A stretch of 64,000 nt of DNA, taken from the NCBI RefSeq assembly GCF_034353875.1, contig NZ_CP133784.1, positions 1,178,001 through 1,242,000 of the forward strand. Direction: 5' to 3'. Both the position numbers and the translations under genes were made by a program. The stretch comes from Pseudomonas sp. MH9.2. Lineage in GTDB: Bacteria > Pseudomonadota > Gammaproteobacteria > Pseudomonadales > Pseudomonadaceae. The notes under the pieces were generated by a model. The model worked only from the letters and a program-made list of their open reading frames with translations, did no database searches and was not told where the DNA came from. Below are positions 53,447-60,978 of the stretch, piece after piece. Position 1 is the first letter of the stretch; every line of letters starts with the position of its first letter.

Positions 53447-54669
53447 CGGTAGCTCAACTCCGGAACCGCAACGACAAAACGACCACCCCACGTGCTCACG
53501 CAGGCGTACTGCTGAGTGATTTCATCCAGCAGATTCCATGGCAACACCAATACGTAATCCGGTTTTTCTTTCTCGATATGATCGGGAGAGACCACAGGAA
53601 TGCGACTGCCCGGCAAGAACTTGCCCTGCTTATGCGGGTTGGCATCCGCGACCCAGGCCAGCAGATCAGGTTTGACCCCGGCATAGTTGAGCAAGGTATT
53701 GCCTTTGGCAGCGGCACCATAGCCGACCACGCGCTTGCCTTCGGCTTTGGCCTGCAACAGGAAGCGCAGCAGTTCATGCTTGATGCGTTCGGCGGCCGGA
53801 GCCAGCGTTGCGTAGAACCCGGGGGTTTTCACCCCGGCGATCAGCTCGACATCCAGCACATGCTGCACGGCCGGTTGCAGCGCACGGCGCACGCCATCAG
53901 CGCGCTGGACGAAGACCCGCAGCGAGCCGCCATGGGTCGGCAGTTCGCTGACATCGAAGACTTCCAGGCCATTGCGTTCGCACAAACGCTGCACGGCCGT
54001 CAGCGACAGATAAGAATAATGCTCGTGGTAGAGGGTATCGAACTGAGCCCCCGCCATCAGCGTCAGCAGGTGCGGGAACTCGAAGGTTGCGACACCGGTG
54101 GACTTCAACAACGTAGCAAAGCCGCTCAGGAAGTCATTGATGTCCGGGACATGCGCCAACACATTGTTGGCCGCCATCAGGTCCGCCGCCCAGCCCTCTT
54201 CAAGCAAATGCAAGGCGGTCTCTCGACCAAAGAACAGCTCGCGAATCTCCAGCCCCTTTTCCCGCGCTGCCTGAGCCGTGCTGTGGGTCGGCTCGACGCC
54301 GAGGCAGGCGATGCCGCGTTTGGCCACGTATTGCAGCAGGTAACCGTCGTTGGCGGCGATTTCCACCACCCGACTGTCAGTCGTCAGGCCAAAGCGCTCG
54401 ACCATCTCCGCGACATAGCGCTCGGCATGAGCCAGCCAGGTGCTGGAATAGGAACTGAAGTAGGCATAGTCGGCGTCGAACAGGCTGTCGGCGCGGGTGT
54501 AGTCCTCGGTCTGGACCAGCCAGCACTCCTGACACACCTGCACCTTCAACGGCACCCATTGCTCGGACTGCTCCAGTTGCTCGGCCCGCAAGTACGCATT
54601 GGAGGGCGGCGACGTGCCGAGATCAATCAGCGACAAGGTCAATGGGGTGCCGCAACCTCGGCAGTTCAT
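53443..54669 (-). CDS. sugar-nucleotide C-methyltransferase (TylC3/NovU-type)
   Basis: 408 aa in three parts: N-terminal zinc-binding segment with Cys3, Cys6, Cys46 and Cys49 (NCRGCG and VCQECW); SAM domain (~95-200, VVEIAANDGYLLQYV); C-terminal Rossmann-like domain (~295-405, VVGYGAAAKGNTLLNYAGV). The HEHYSYLS motif (~215-222) matches the catalytic His-Glu-His of TylC3. This architecture is typical of enzymes adding a methyl group to C-3 of a 4-keto-6-deoxyhexose. Here the substrate would be CDP-linked. Overlaps the epimerase gene and the aminotransferase gene by 4 bp each. Confidence 0.87.
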   Translation of the reverse strand: MNCRGCGTPLTLSLIDLGTSPPSNAYLRAEQLEQSEQWVPLKVQVCQECWLVQTEDYTRADSLFDADYAYFSSYSSTWLAHAERYVAEMVERFGLTTDSRVVEIAANDGYLLQYVAKRGIACLGVEPTHSTAQAAREKGLEIRELFFGRETALHLLEEGWAADLMAANNVLAHVPDINDFLSGFATLLKSTGVATFEFPHLLTLMAGAQFDTLYHEHYSYLSLTAVQRLCERNGLEVFDVSELPTHGGSLRVFVQRADGVRRALQPAVQHVLDVELIAGVKTPGFYATLAPAAERIKHELLRFLLQAKAEGKRVVGYGAAAKGNTLLNYAGVKPDLLAWVADANPHKQGKFLPGSRIPVVSPDHIEKEKPDYVLVLPWNLLDEITQQYACVSTWGGRFVVAVPELSYR

Positions 54670-55226
54670 AGACGCACTCCAACGAACTGAGGATCGAGCA
54701 AGGGATGCGAGGCATCCCGTGCTGACAGATTTTTGACAACCAACGGCCAGGCTATCGCCAGCCGGGGGTCTAGTACTGAAAGACCGCCCTCGTGATCCGG
54801 GGCATAGTCGGCACTGTGCAGATAGAGCAGCTCGGCATCGTCGGTCAGGGTCTGAAAACCATGGGCAAAACCTGCCGGAATCAGCAGGCTACGACCATCC
54901 CCTGCGCACAAATGCTCGGCATGCCAGTTCAGGAACGTCTCGGAATCCGGCCGCAGATCCACCGCTACATCCCAGACTTCGCCCCGCAGGCAGGTAATCA
55001 GTTTGGCTTCCGGCTGTTCGGCTTTTTGATAATGCAGGCCGCGCACACTGCCCCGCTCGCGGGTGCAAGAATGGTTGATTTGACGAATATGAAACGACTG
55101 ACCGAAGGCACTCAAACCACCTTCACAGAACAGCCGGGCGAAGTGCCCACGCTGATCCTCATGGCGCTTGTGCTGCACGTTGAACAGTCCGGTCAACGGT
55201 AGCGGGGTTAACAAAAACTCACTCAC
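54666..55226 (-). CDS. RmlC-like 4-keto-6-deoxyhexose 3,5-epimerase
   Basis: 186 aa cupin of the dTDP-4-dehydrorhamnose 3,5-epimerase family: INHSCTRERGSVRGLHYQ with the base His, GEVWDVAVDLRPDSETFLNW, PAGFAHGFQTL, and the Tyr in LHSADYAP. No rmlA, rmlB or rmlD is nearby; the gene overlaps CDP-glucose 4,6-dehydratase by 4 bp, so its substrate is probably a CDP-sugar. It may epimerise C-3, C-5 or both, which decides whether the final sugar is D or L. Confidence 0.87.
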   Translation of the reverse strand: MSEFLLTPLPLTGLFNVQHKRHEDQRGHFARLFCEGGLSAFGQSFHIRQINHSCTRERGSVRGLHYQKAEQPEAKLITCLRGEVWDVAVDLRPDSETFLNWHAEHLCAGDGRSLLIPAGFAHGFQTLTDDAELLYLHSADYAPDHEGGLSVLDPRLAIAWPLVVKNLSARDASHPLLDPQFVGVRL

Positions 55227-56305
55227 AACTGCCCCCGATACAGGTTCAGCTGAGCGAGCGTTACTTCACGCATGTCCTCGCCATTCTTCCAGGCCAAGTG
55301 CCAATCCAGCGTCTGCTCCAGGCATTGCTGCAATGACCAGCGCGGCTGCCACGCCAACAACTGACGGGCGCGGCTGCTGTCCAGACGTAACAAGCCGGCC
55401 TCGTGAAAATCGCTTGGTTCAATACGCAGCCCCGGCGCTTGCGGCCAGCGCTTGGCAAGCAGCTCAACCACCTCGCCGACACTGCACATATCGCTTTCAC
55501 CGGGTCCGAAGTTCCATGCACCGGAGAACTGCGGGCCTTGTTCGTACAGGCCAGCGGCCAATTGCAGGTAGCCCGCCAATGGCTCCAGCGCATGCTGCCA
55601 GGGGCGAACAGCCTGTGGATAGCGCAGGGTCACCGGTTCACCAGCCGACCAGGCCTTGAGCACATCAGGGATCAAACGCTCGGGAGCAAAATCGCCACCA
55701 CCGAGTACGTTACCGGCGCGCGCCGTGGCCAGTGCCAAACCGTGTTCGGCATAACGTTCGGCCGGAAAGAATGAGGCCACATACGATTGTGCGAGCAACT
55801 CGCAGCAGGCCTTGCTGCTGCTGTAGGGATCATGTCCGCCGAGGGGCTCGTTTTCACGATACGGCCACAGCCATTCCTGGTTGGCGTAGACCTTGTCGGT
55901 CGTCACCAGTACGCAAGCACGCACCCCACCGATCTGGCGAATCGCTTCCAGCAGGTTGAGGGTGCCCATGACATTGCTTGAATAGGTGCCAAGCGGGTCG
56001 CGATAGCCTTCACGCACCAGCGGTTGCGCCGCAAGATGCAGGACAATCTCGGGCTGGACCTCTGCGATCAGTTCAAGTAAGGCGCCGAGATCGCGCAAGT
56101 CACCGCGCTGATCATTGATGCCTTCAGTGACCCGAGCCAGTTCGAACAAGCTCGGCTCGGTCGAAGGATCAAGGGCAAAACCACTGACCTCGGCACCGAG
56201 GCTTTTCAACCACAGCGTCAACCAACTGCCCTTGAAACCGGTGTGACCCGTCAGCAGAACCCGCTTGCCGCGCCAGAATTCCAGATTCAGTCCCATTGCT
56301 TCCAT
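55223..56305 (-). CDS. rfbG: CDP-glucose 4,6-dehydratase
   Basis: 360 aa from the ATG at 56305 (MEAMGLNLEFWRGKRVLLTG), after GGGGAGG; ATGs at 56296 and 56326 are alternatives. SDR enzyme with GHTGFKGSWL nucleotide loop, TTDKVYANQEWLWPYRENEPLGGHDPYSSSKACCE (Tyr-x-x-x-Lys pair) and a family-typical C-terminus. It turns CDP-glucose into CDP-4-keto-6-deoxyglucose. Its start lies inside the end of rfbF. Confidence 0.94.
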   Translation of the reverse strand: MEAMGLNLEFWRGKRVLLTGHTGFKGSWLTLWLKSLGAEVSGFALDPSTEPSLFELARVTEGINDQRGDLRDLGALLELIAEVQPEIVLHLAAQPLVREGYRDPLGTYSSNVMGTLNLLEAIRQIGGVRACVLVTTDKVYANQEWLWPYRENEPLGGHDPYSSSKACCELLAQSYVASFFPAERYAEHGLALATARAGNVLGGGDFAPERLIPDVLKAWSAGEPVTLRYPQAVRPWQHALEPLAGYLQLAAGLYEQGPQFSGAWNFGPGESDMCSVGEVVELLAKRWPQAPGLRIEPSDFHEAGLLRLDSSRARQLLAWQPRWSLQQCLEQTLDWHLAWKNGEDMREVTLAQLNLYRGQL

Positions 56306-57060
56306 GGGGCCTCCCCACTTTGCCACAGACTTTCAAGATAATTCTTGTCGCGCAGGGTATCCATCGGGTGCCAGAAACCATCGTGCTGGAACGCCGTCAA
56401 TTGCCCTCGCTCGGCCAGACCGATCAAGGGCTCTGATTCCCAGACCGTCTCATCGCTGTTAATCAGGGATAAAACCTTGGGCGACAACACAAAGAAGCCG
56501 CCATTGATCCAACCACCGTCGCCACGGGGTTTTTCGGTGAACCCGCTGACCAGATTGCCCTCGCGCTCCAGCGCGCCATAACGACCCGGCGGCTGCACTG
56601 CCGTGACGGTGGCCAATTTGCCGTGGGAAAGATGGAAGTCCACCAGTTCGCCAATATTCAGATCGGAAACACCATCGCCATAGGTGAAGCAGAACGCCTC
56701 TTCATTTTCCACGTAACGGCTGGCCCGCAGCAAACGGCCGCCGGTCATGGTGTCCTCACCGGTGTCGATCAGTGTCACCCGCCAGGGTTCGCTATAGTTC
56801 TGATGAACGTCCATGCGGTTGTTACACATGTCGAAGGTAACGTCGGAAGTATGCAGGAAGTAGTTGGCGAAAAAGTCCTTGATCGCGTAGCCCTTGTAGC
56901 CGAGACAGATCACGAAGTCGTGAATTCCGTGAGCGGAATACTGCTTCATGATGTGCCAGAGAATTGGCTTGCCGCCGATCTCAATCATCGGTTTGGGCTT
57001 CAGGTGCGACTCTTCGCTAATGCGCGTGCCCAGGCCACCCGCCAAAATAACTGCCTTCAT
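56287..57060 (-). CDS. rfbF: glucose-1-phosphate cytidylyltransferase
   Basis: 257 aa. Nucleotidyltransferase with MKAVILAGGLGTRISEESHLKPKPMIEIGGKPILWHIMK, the GYKGYAIKDFFANYF segment and FTYGDGVSDLNI that mark the CDP-glucose branch of the family. It makes CDP-glucose from CTP and glucose-1-phosphate and so opens the CDP-sugar cassette. Ribosome site AAAGGGG precedes the ATG. Confidence 0.95.
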   Translation of the reverse strand: MKAVILAGGLGTRISEESHLKPKPMIEIGGKPILWHIMKQYSAHGIHDFVICLGYKGYAIKDFFANYFLHTSDVTFDMCNNRMDVHQNYSEPWRVTLIDTGEDTMTGGRLLRASRYVENEEAFCFTYGDGVSDLNIGELVDFHLSHGKLATVTAVQPPGRYGALEREGNLVSGFTEKPRGDGGWINGGFFVLSPKVLSLINSDETVWESEPLIGLAERGQLTAFQHDGFWHPMDTLRDKNYLESLWQSGEAPWKQWD

Positions 57061-57274
57061 CTTGTCCCCTTTTATTCGTCACAGGGCTCAGCCAAGCTTT
57101 TACGGGCTTTGCAGGCCTTCTGTATAAAACCTTCAACGCCGCTCATGGCTCTTCTGGCAACGCCGGAAATGCATGTTTTATGACGATATACGGGGGACCT
57201 GCAGGAAACGCGCCAGCTCGGATTGCCCGAGCTGGCAGTTTACTGACTCAAAACAGCACTTAAATCCCTGGAGT
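57061..57274. other. 214 bp gap before rfbF, with a hairpin
   Basis: Holds a strong perfect hairpin, arms 57212-57221 and 57227-57236 (GCCAGCTCGG/CCGAGCTGGC, five-base loop), 39 bp after the stop of the large glycosyltransferase gene. A TATACA hexamer at about 57122-57127 on the minus strand could be a -10 for rfbF but lacks a good -35. Nothing else is recognisable. Confidence 0.45.
57212..57236 (-). terminator. hairpin, possible terminator of the 1195-aa glycosyltransferase gene
   Basis: Perfect 10 bp GC-rich stem with five-base loop. On the minus strand it is followed by GCGTTTCC, so the T-run is weak; it may reduce rather than stop transcription into rfbF. Confidence 0.5.
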
Positions 57275-60200
57275 TTAATCCGCCAACCAACCATTTTCCC
57301 AATACCGCAAGTTGTCCCCGCGCAGCATGTAATCGCGCAGTACCGTCTCACGCAGCTCATCACCCATACGGTAGCTGGCATCAGGGTCGGCCAGGTGCAT
57401 GCGAATGGCCTGCAGCCATTCCTCTGTGCTGTTGCCGATGACCCGAGTACACGGCAGGTAACCTCGATAGGCGGCGGTGTCGGTGCACACCACCGGATAA
57501 CCGCAAGCGCCATACTCCAGCAAGCGCAGGTTGCTTTTGCAGTCGTTGAAAATATGGAATTCCAGAGGCGCCAGGGCCAGGTCCAGATTCAGGCTGGCCA
57601 GCTTGGCCGGGTAGACACGCATATCGATCACCCCATGGAATTCGTGCAGATAAGGCCGCAACGCTTCCGGGCACATACCGAAAAACACCCAATCCACTTC
57701 ATTGGCCAGCTCGCGAACAACCTCGGCAATGATCTCCAGATCCCCCGAGTGACTGGTGCCACCCCCCCAGCCTACCCGAGGTTTTTTTGACGTCCGGCGC
57801 TGGCTGGACAACCCGGCCCACAAATCCGGCGCCAGCATATTCGGCACGACCCGAATGTCGTGGTGCATGTCCGACAGGGCATTGGCCAGAGGCTGGGTCG
57901 AGACCACGACCCGATCACACAGGCCGATACCGCGCCGAACCAGACGCTCCATATCCGCACCGCCAGGCATATTACGAATGTGCGAATTTTTATGCGGAAC
58001 GCTGATGACATAGTCATCCAGTTCGAAAATACGTAGCGCACGGGAGTAAGTTTTAAGGCTGATGATTTCGCTGATCGGCCCTTCGCTGTAGCGCCCTTGC
58101 AAAATGATAACGTCAGGCGACTGGCGTTCTACCTCTACGATTGATGGCATGTCATAGCTGATCCGCCCGACCGCCCTGCCCGCCGCCTGCAACTCGATAA
58201 GTGGCTGGGTCACACGATAATGCCCAATTGCCGAAGCATTGATTGGCAAGGCAAGGACATTGGGTAACTGGCGATTGGAAAAAGGGTTCCACCCCGTATT
58301 CAAACCGGGCTCCAGGCTAAAGCTTGAATTATTGAGGGCCAGGTTCGGGTTATACGCCGGATCCTTGGCAATAATCGGTAGCCAGCGCAGGTAGAACTTC
58401 TCCTGTTCCTTGGCCCGTCGCTCCTCGATAGTGACATCCCCCGCCGCAACAGGACGCGCGCCCAACGCCAGCTGGGCATGGGGCGTCCAAACGACTAAAT
58501 AGTCCTTTTGGCGCACCCGCAAGCACAGATCCACCGCACTGAAAGTTTGCGCGAAGCTCACCTCATCCAGCCCGCCCACGGCGTCGAATACCTGCTTACG
58601 CACCATCAGACAATCGCCATCGACAGCGCTCAAATCGTGAGCGACTTGCAAGCGTTGCATGTAGCCAGCAGCATGCAGGGGCTCCCCGAAGAACGGGACC
58701 CCGGCCGGACCTTGAAGGCCGAGAATCAGACCCGCATGCACCACACAGCCATCAGGATTGAATAGCTTGGCACCCACCACCCCGACTTCCGGACGCTGCG
58801 CATGGTTGAGCAAAGCATCCAGCCAGTCCGCATTAGTGATCACCGCATAAGGGCTGAGCATCAGCAGGTATTCACCGCGTGCCTGCTGCGCTGCAAAGTT
58901 ACGGATCGCCGCTACGTTGGCCTCCAGCGGATAGTCCAAGACACGCAACCTGTCGCTGCCCAACTGCGCCATGCTAGCCAGCCAGGCGCGGGCCTCGGCA
59001 CCGTCACTGGCATTATCAACGATCAACAGCTCATATTCGCTGTAGGCCGTTTTTTCCAGCAGACTTTCCACACAGCGCTGCAGCACCGCCAGCTGATCCT
59101 TGCTAGAGATGATAATCGACACCAGCGGCCGTCTGGCGTGAAGGTAATCGACCCGATTGAGCAATGGCAGACTGCCGGGCCGAACTTCGTGAGTAATGCC
59201 CATACGCTGCAGATGCGCCGCCAGCACCAGAGGGTTTTGCTCGACCACTTCAGGCAAAGACAGCCACTGGGAAAGGGCGAACGGCGATTCCAGCATAATT
59301 TCGGCGATATGCTCTATGGCCTGAGGACCGTCATTCTCAATCAGACGCCAGAGCAGATCGTGTACACCAAGTTCGCCATAGAGCGGATTGAAGCCACCCA
59401 ACTCGAGAAAGCGCTGGCGCTGGAAGGCTAAATTCCGCCCCACGTAGGGGTAGCTGCGCAGCAAGTCCAGGTTGAAATCAGGTTTGAACACCGGCTCGGC
59501 TGACTCGCCCTCACGCAAGGCACCCTCGTCGCTATAGACGCACAGCGCGCCTGGGGACATGGCAATGCGTTCGGCCAGCACCAGCAACGCCGGCTCTACC
59601 AGACGATCCCCGGCACGCAGCAAATAGAACCAGTGCGCGCCTTCGAGTTGCGACAGGAGCTCATTGAGTTGCTGCTGCCAGTTGTCCTGCAGTGGCAAAC
59701 TGAAGACCCGTTCATCAAGCGAGGCCTCAGTACGAGCGCTGGACAACACCAACACCAGCTCCGGAGGATAGAGCTGCCCGGCAAGGCTCTCCAGGGTGAC
59801 ATCAAGGCCGGCACTGCTGGCCTGCTCATCGATAACAACCGCAACAATTTTCGGCTGCTGCGGCCAGGCGGCAAGGGTGTCCGGCAGTAATTTGCGCTGT
59901 GGTTCAGAAAGCGTACGGCACACCAGCCATTGCGCGTAAAGCTCGGCAAAGCTCTCGCTGGCGACGCCCACCTTCCACGACAAGGTGGATTGTTTGCTGC
60001 CCAACATCCGGTTCAGCGCCAATTCTTCCCAGTCTCGCGACAAGTCGCCCGCTTGCTTCAACGGCACATAACGAACCCAACCCTTGGCCGGTGCTGGCTC
60101 ACCGCTACGCGCCTCAAGCATTTGTACCAGCCACTGCATTTCGGTCGCAGCCGCATCTCTCATCGGCTGCTGCCGACTCAGACGGCCCGGGTATAGGCGC

Positions 60201-60862
60201 TCGACACTCAAAATCAGGTTCAGCGAAACAATGTTTCCGCGACGCAACAGGCAAATGTACAACGCGAAATCGAGCATAGCGGCAAAACCATGGCCGGACT
60301 GAGTCAAGGCCGGCAAAAACTCCAAAACATCAAGACGACGCAGAAGGGCACTGCTGAAGCCACCCAGAAAGTTGAGGGGGAATGTCTCGAAAATCGACAG
60401 TAAATCCTCCCCCTTGAACAACCCATCGGTGGGCGCCAGCGGTGAGTTCTCCAGGCGTGGAGGCAGTTGAATATCGTCGGCATCCCAGAACAACCGCTGG
60501 GCCAACACCAAGTTGACATCCGCGTGTTCGATGAACACTTGCGCCTGACGTTCAATGCTCGCTGGAAACAGCTGATCATCGTCACACAGAAACTTGATGA
60601 ACTCGCCGCGCGCCTCTCCCAGGCCAGCCTGTAGGTTGCCGACAAACCCCAAATGCTGCGGATTTCGCACGTAGCGCAAAGAGACGGTAGGGCTTCCCTC
60701 CAATGACTCGACGATACCCTCGATCTCATCACCGCAGCTGTCGTCACAGACAATGATTTCCAGGTTGCCGTAGCTTTGGTTCAAAGCGCTGACTAATGCT
60801 TTTTTAAAAAAACGCGGGTTGAAAGCAGGGATGACAATACTGACGAGAGGAACTGGATTCAC
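57275..60862 (-). CDS. large three-module flagellin glycosyltransferase
   Basis: 1195 aa. N-terminal GT2 domain (~5-230: PLVSIVIPAFNPRFFKKALVSALNQSYG, FLCDDDQLFP); degenerate GT-like segment (~335-560); second GT2 domain (~577-800: RPLVSIIISSKDQLAVLQRCVESLL, GEYLLMLSPYAVI, FSAVDLCLRV); C-terminal GT4-like domain (~870-1195: LPINASAIGHYRVTQPLIEL, VGWGGGTSHSGDLEIIAEVVREL, LRLLEYGACGYPVVCTD). Large multidomain enzymes next to flgL are known flagellin glycosyltransferases in P. syringae and P. aeruginosa. Three possible active sites suggest it could build a short chain. It follows flgL by 116 bp. Confidence 0.88.
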   Translation of the reverse strand: MNPVPLVSIVIPAFNPRFFKKALVSALNQSYGNLEIIVCDDSCGDEIEGIVESLEGSPTVSLRYVRNPQHLGFVGNLQAGLGEARGEFIKFLCDDDQLFPASIERQAQVFIEHADVNLVLAQRLFWDADDIQLPPRLENSPLAPTDGLFKGEDLLSIFETFPLNFLGGFSSALLRRLDVLEFLPALTQSGHGFAAMLDFALYICLLRRGNIVSLNLILSVERLYPGRLSRQQPMRDAAATEMQWLVQMLEARSGEPAPAKGWVRYVPLKQAGDLSRDWEELALNRMLGSKQSTLSWKVGVASESFAELYAQWLVCRTLSEPQRKLLPDTLAAWPQQPKIVAVVIDEQASSAGLDVTLESLAGQLYPPELVLVLSSARTEASLDERVFSLPLQDNWQQQLNELLSQLEGAHWFYLLRAGDRLVEPALLVLAERIAMSPGALCVYSDEGALREGESAEPVFKPDFNLDLLRSYPYVGRNLAFQRQRFLELGGFNPLYGELGVHDLLWRLIENDGPQAIEHIAEIMLESPFALSQWLSLPEVVEQNPLVLAAHLQRMGITHEVRPGSLPLLNRVDYLHARRPLVSIIISSKDQLAVLQRCVESLLEKTAYSEYELLIVDNASDGAEARAWLASMAQLGSDRLRVLDYPLEANVAAIRNFAAQQARGEYLLMLSPYAVITNADWLDALLNHAQRPEVGVVGAKLFNPDGCVVHAGLILGLQGPAGVPFFGEPLHAAGYMQRLQVAHDLSAVDGDCLMVRKQVFDAVGGLDEVSFAQTFSAVDLCLRVRQKDYLVVWTPHAQLALGARPVAAGDVTIEERRAKEQEKFYLRWLPIIAKDPAYNPNLALNNSSFSLEPGLNTGWNPFSNRQLPNVLALPINASAIGHYRVTQPLIELQAAGRAVGRISYDMPSIVEVERQSPDVIILQGRYSEGPISEIISLKTYSRALRIFELDDYVISVPHKNSHIRNMPGGADMERLVRRGIGLCDRVVVSTQPLANALSDMHHDIRVVPNMLAPDLWAGLSSQRRTSKKPRVGWGGGTSHSGDLEIIAEVVRELANEVDWVFFGMCPEALRPYLHEFHGVIDMRVYPAKLASLNLDLALAPLEFHIFNDCKSNLRLLEYGACGYPVVCTDTAAYRGYLPCTRVIGNSTEEWLQAIRMHLADPDASYRMGDELRETVLRDYMLRGDNLRYWENGWLAD

Positions 60863-60978
60863 GGCGCAGACTCACGAGCGGCGGGCGCCCACTCAGTCGA
60901 GTGAGCCCCATGAACCGCTAAAGAACGGTTATCGCTCGGTGGTTGTAGCGACGGATTCGCTACCTTCCGGGCAGACGT
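60863..60978. other. gap between flgL and the glycosylation island
   Basis: 116 bp. I see neither an RpoN nor a sigma-28 promoter with correct spacing, and no clear terminator after flgL. The island's first gene may be read through from flgKL. Confidence 0.4.

Noticed and set aside
53398..54690. 430-codon open frame on the plus strand
   Set aside because: It is exactly antisense to the C-methyltransferase gene, whose motifs are clear. The plus frame shows no domain and is His/Gln/Arg-rich, as expected for a shadow in GC-rich DNA.
60900..60945. Possible sigma-28 promoter before the 1195-aa glycosyltransferase gene (AGCGATAA)
   Set aside because: The 10-like element has no acceptable -35 eleven bases upstream, and it lies too close to flgL to judge.
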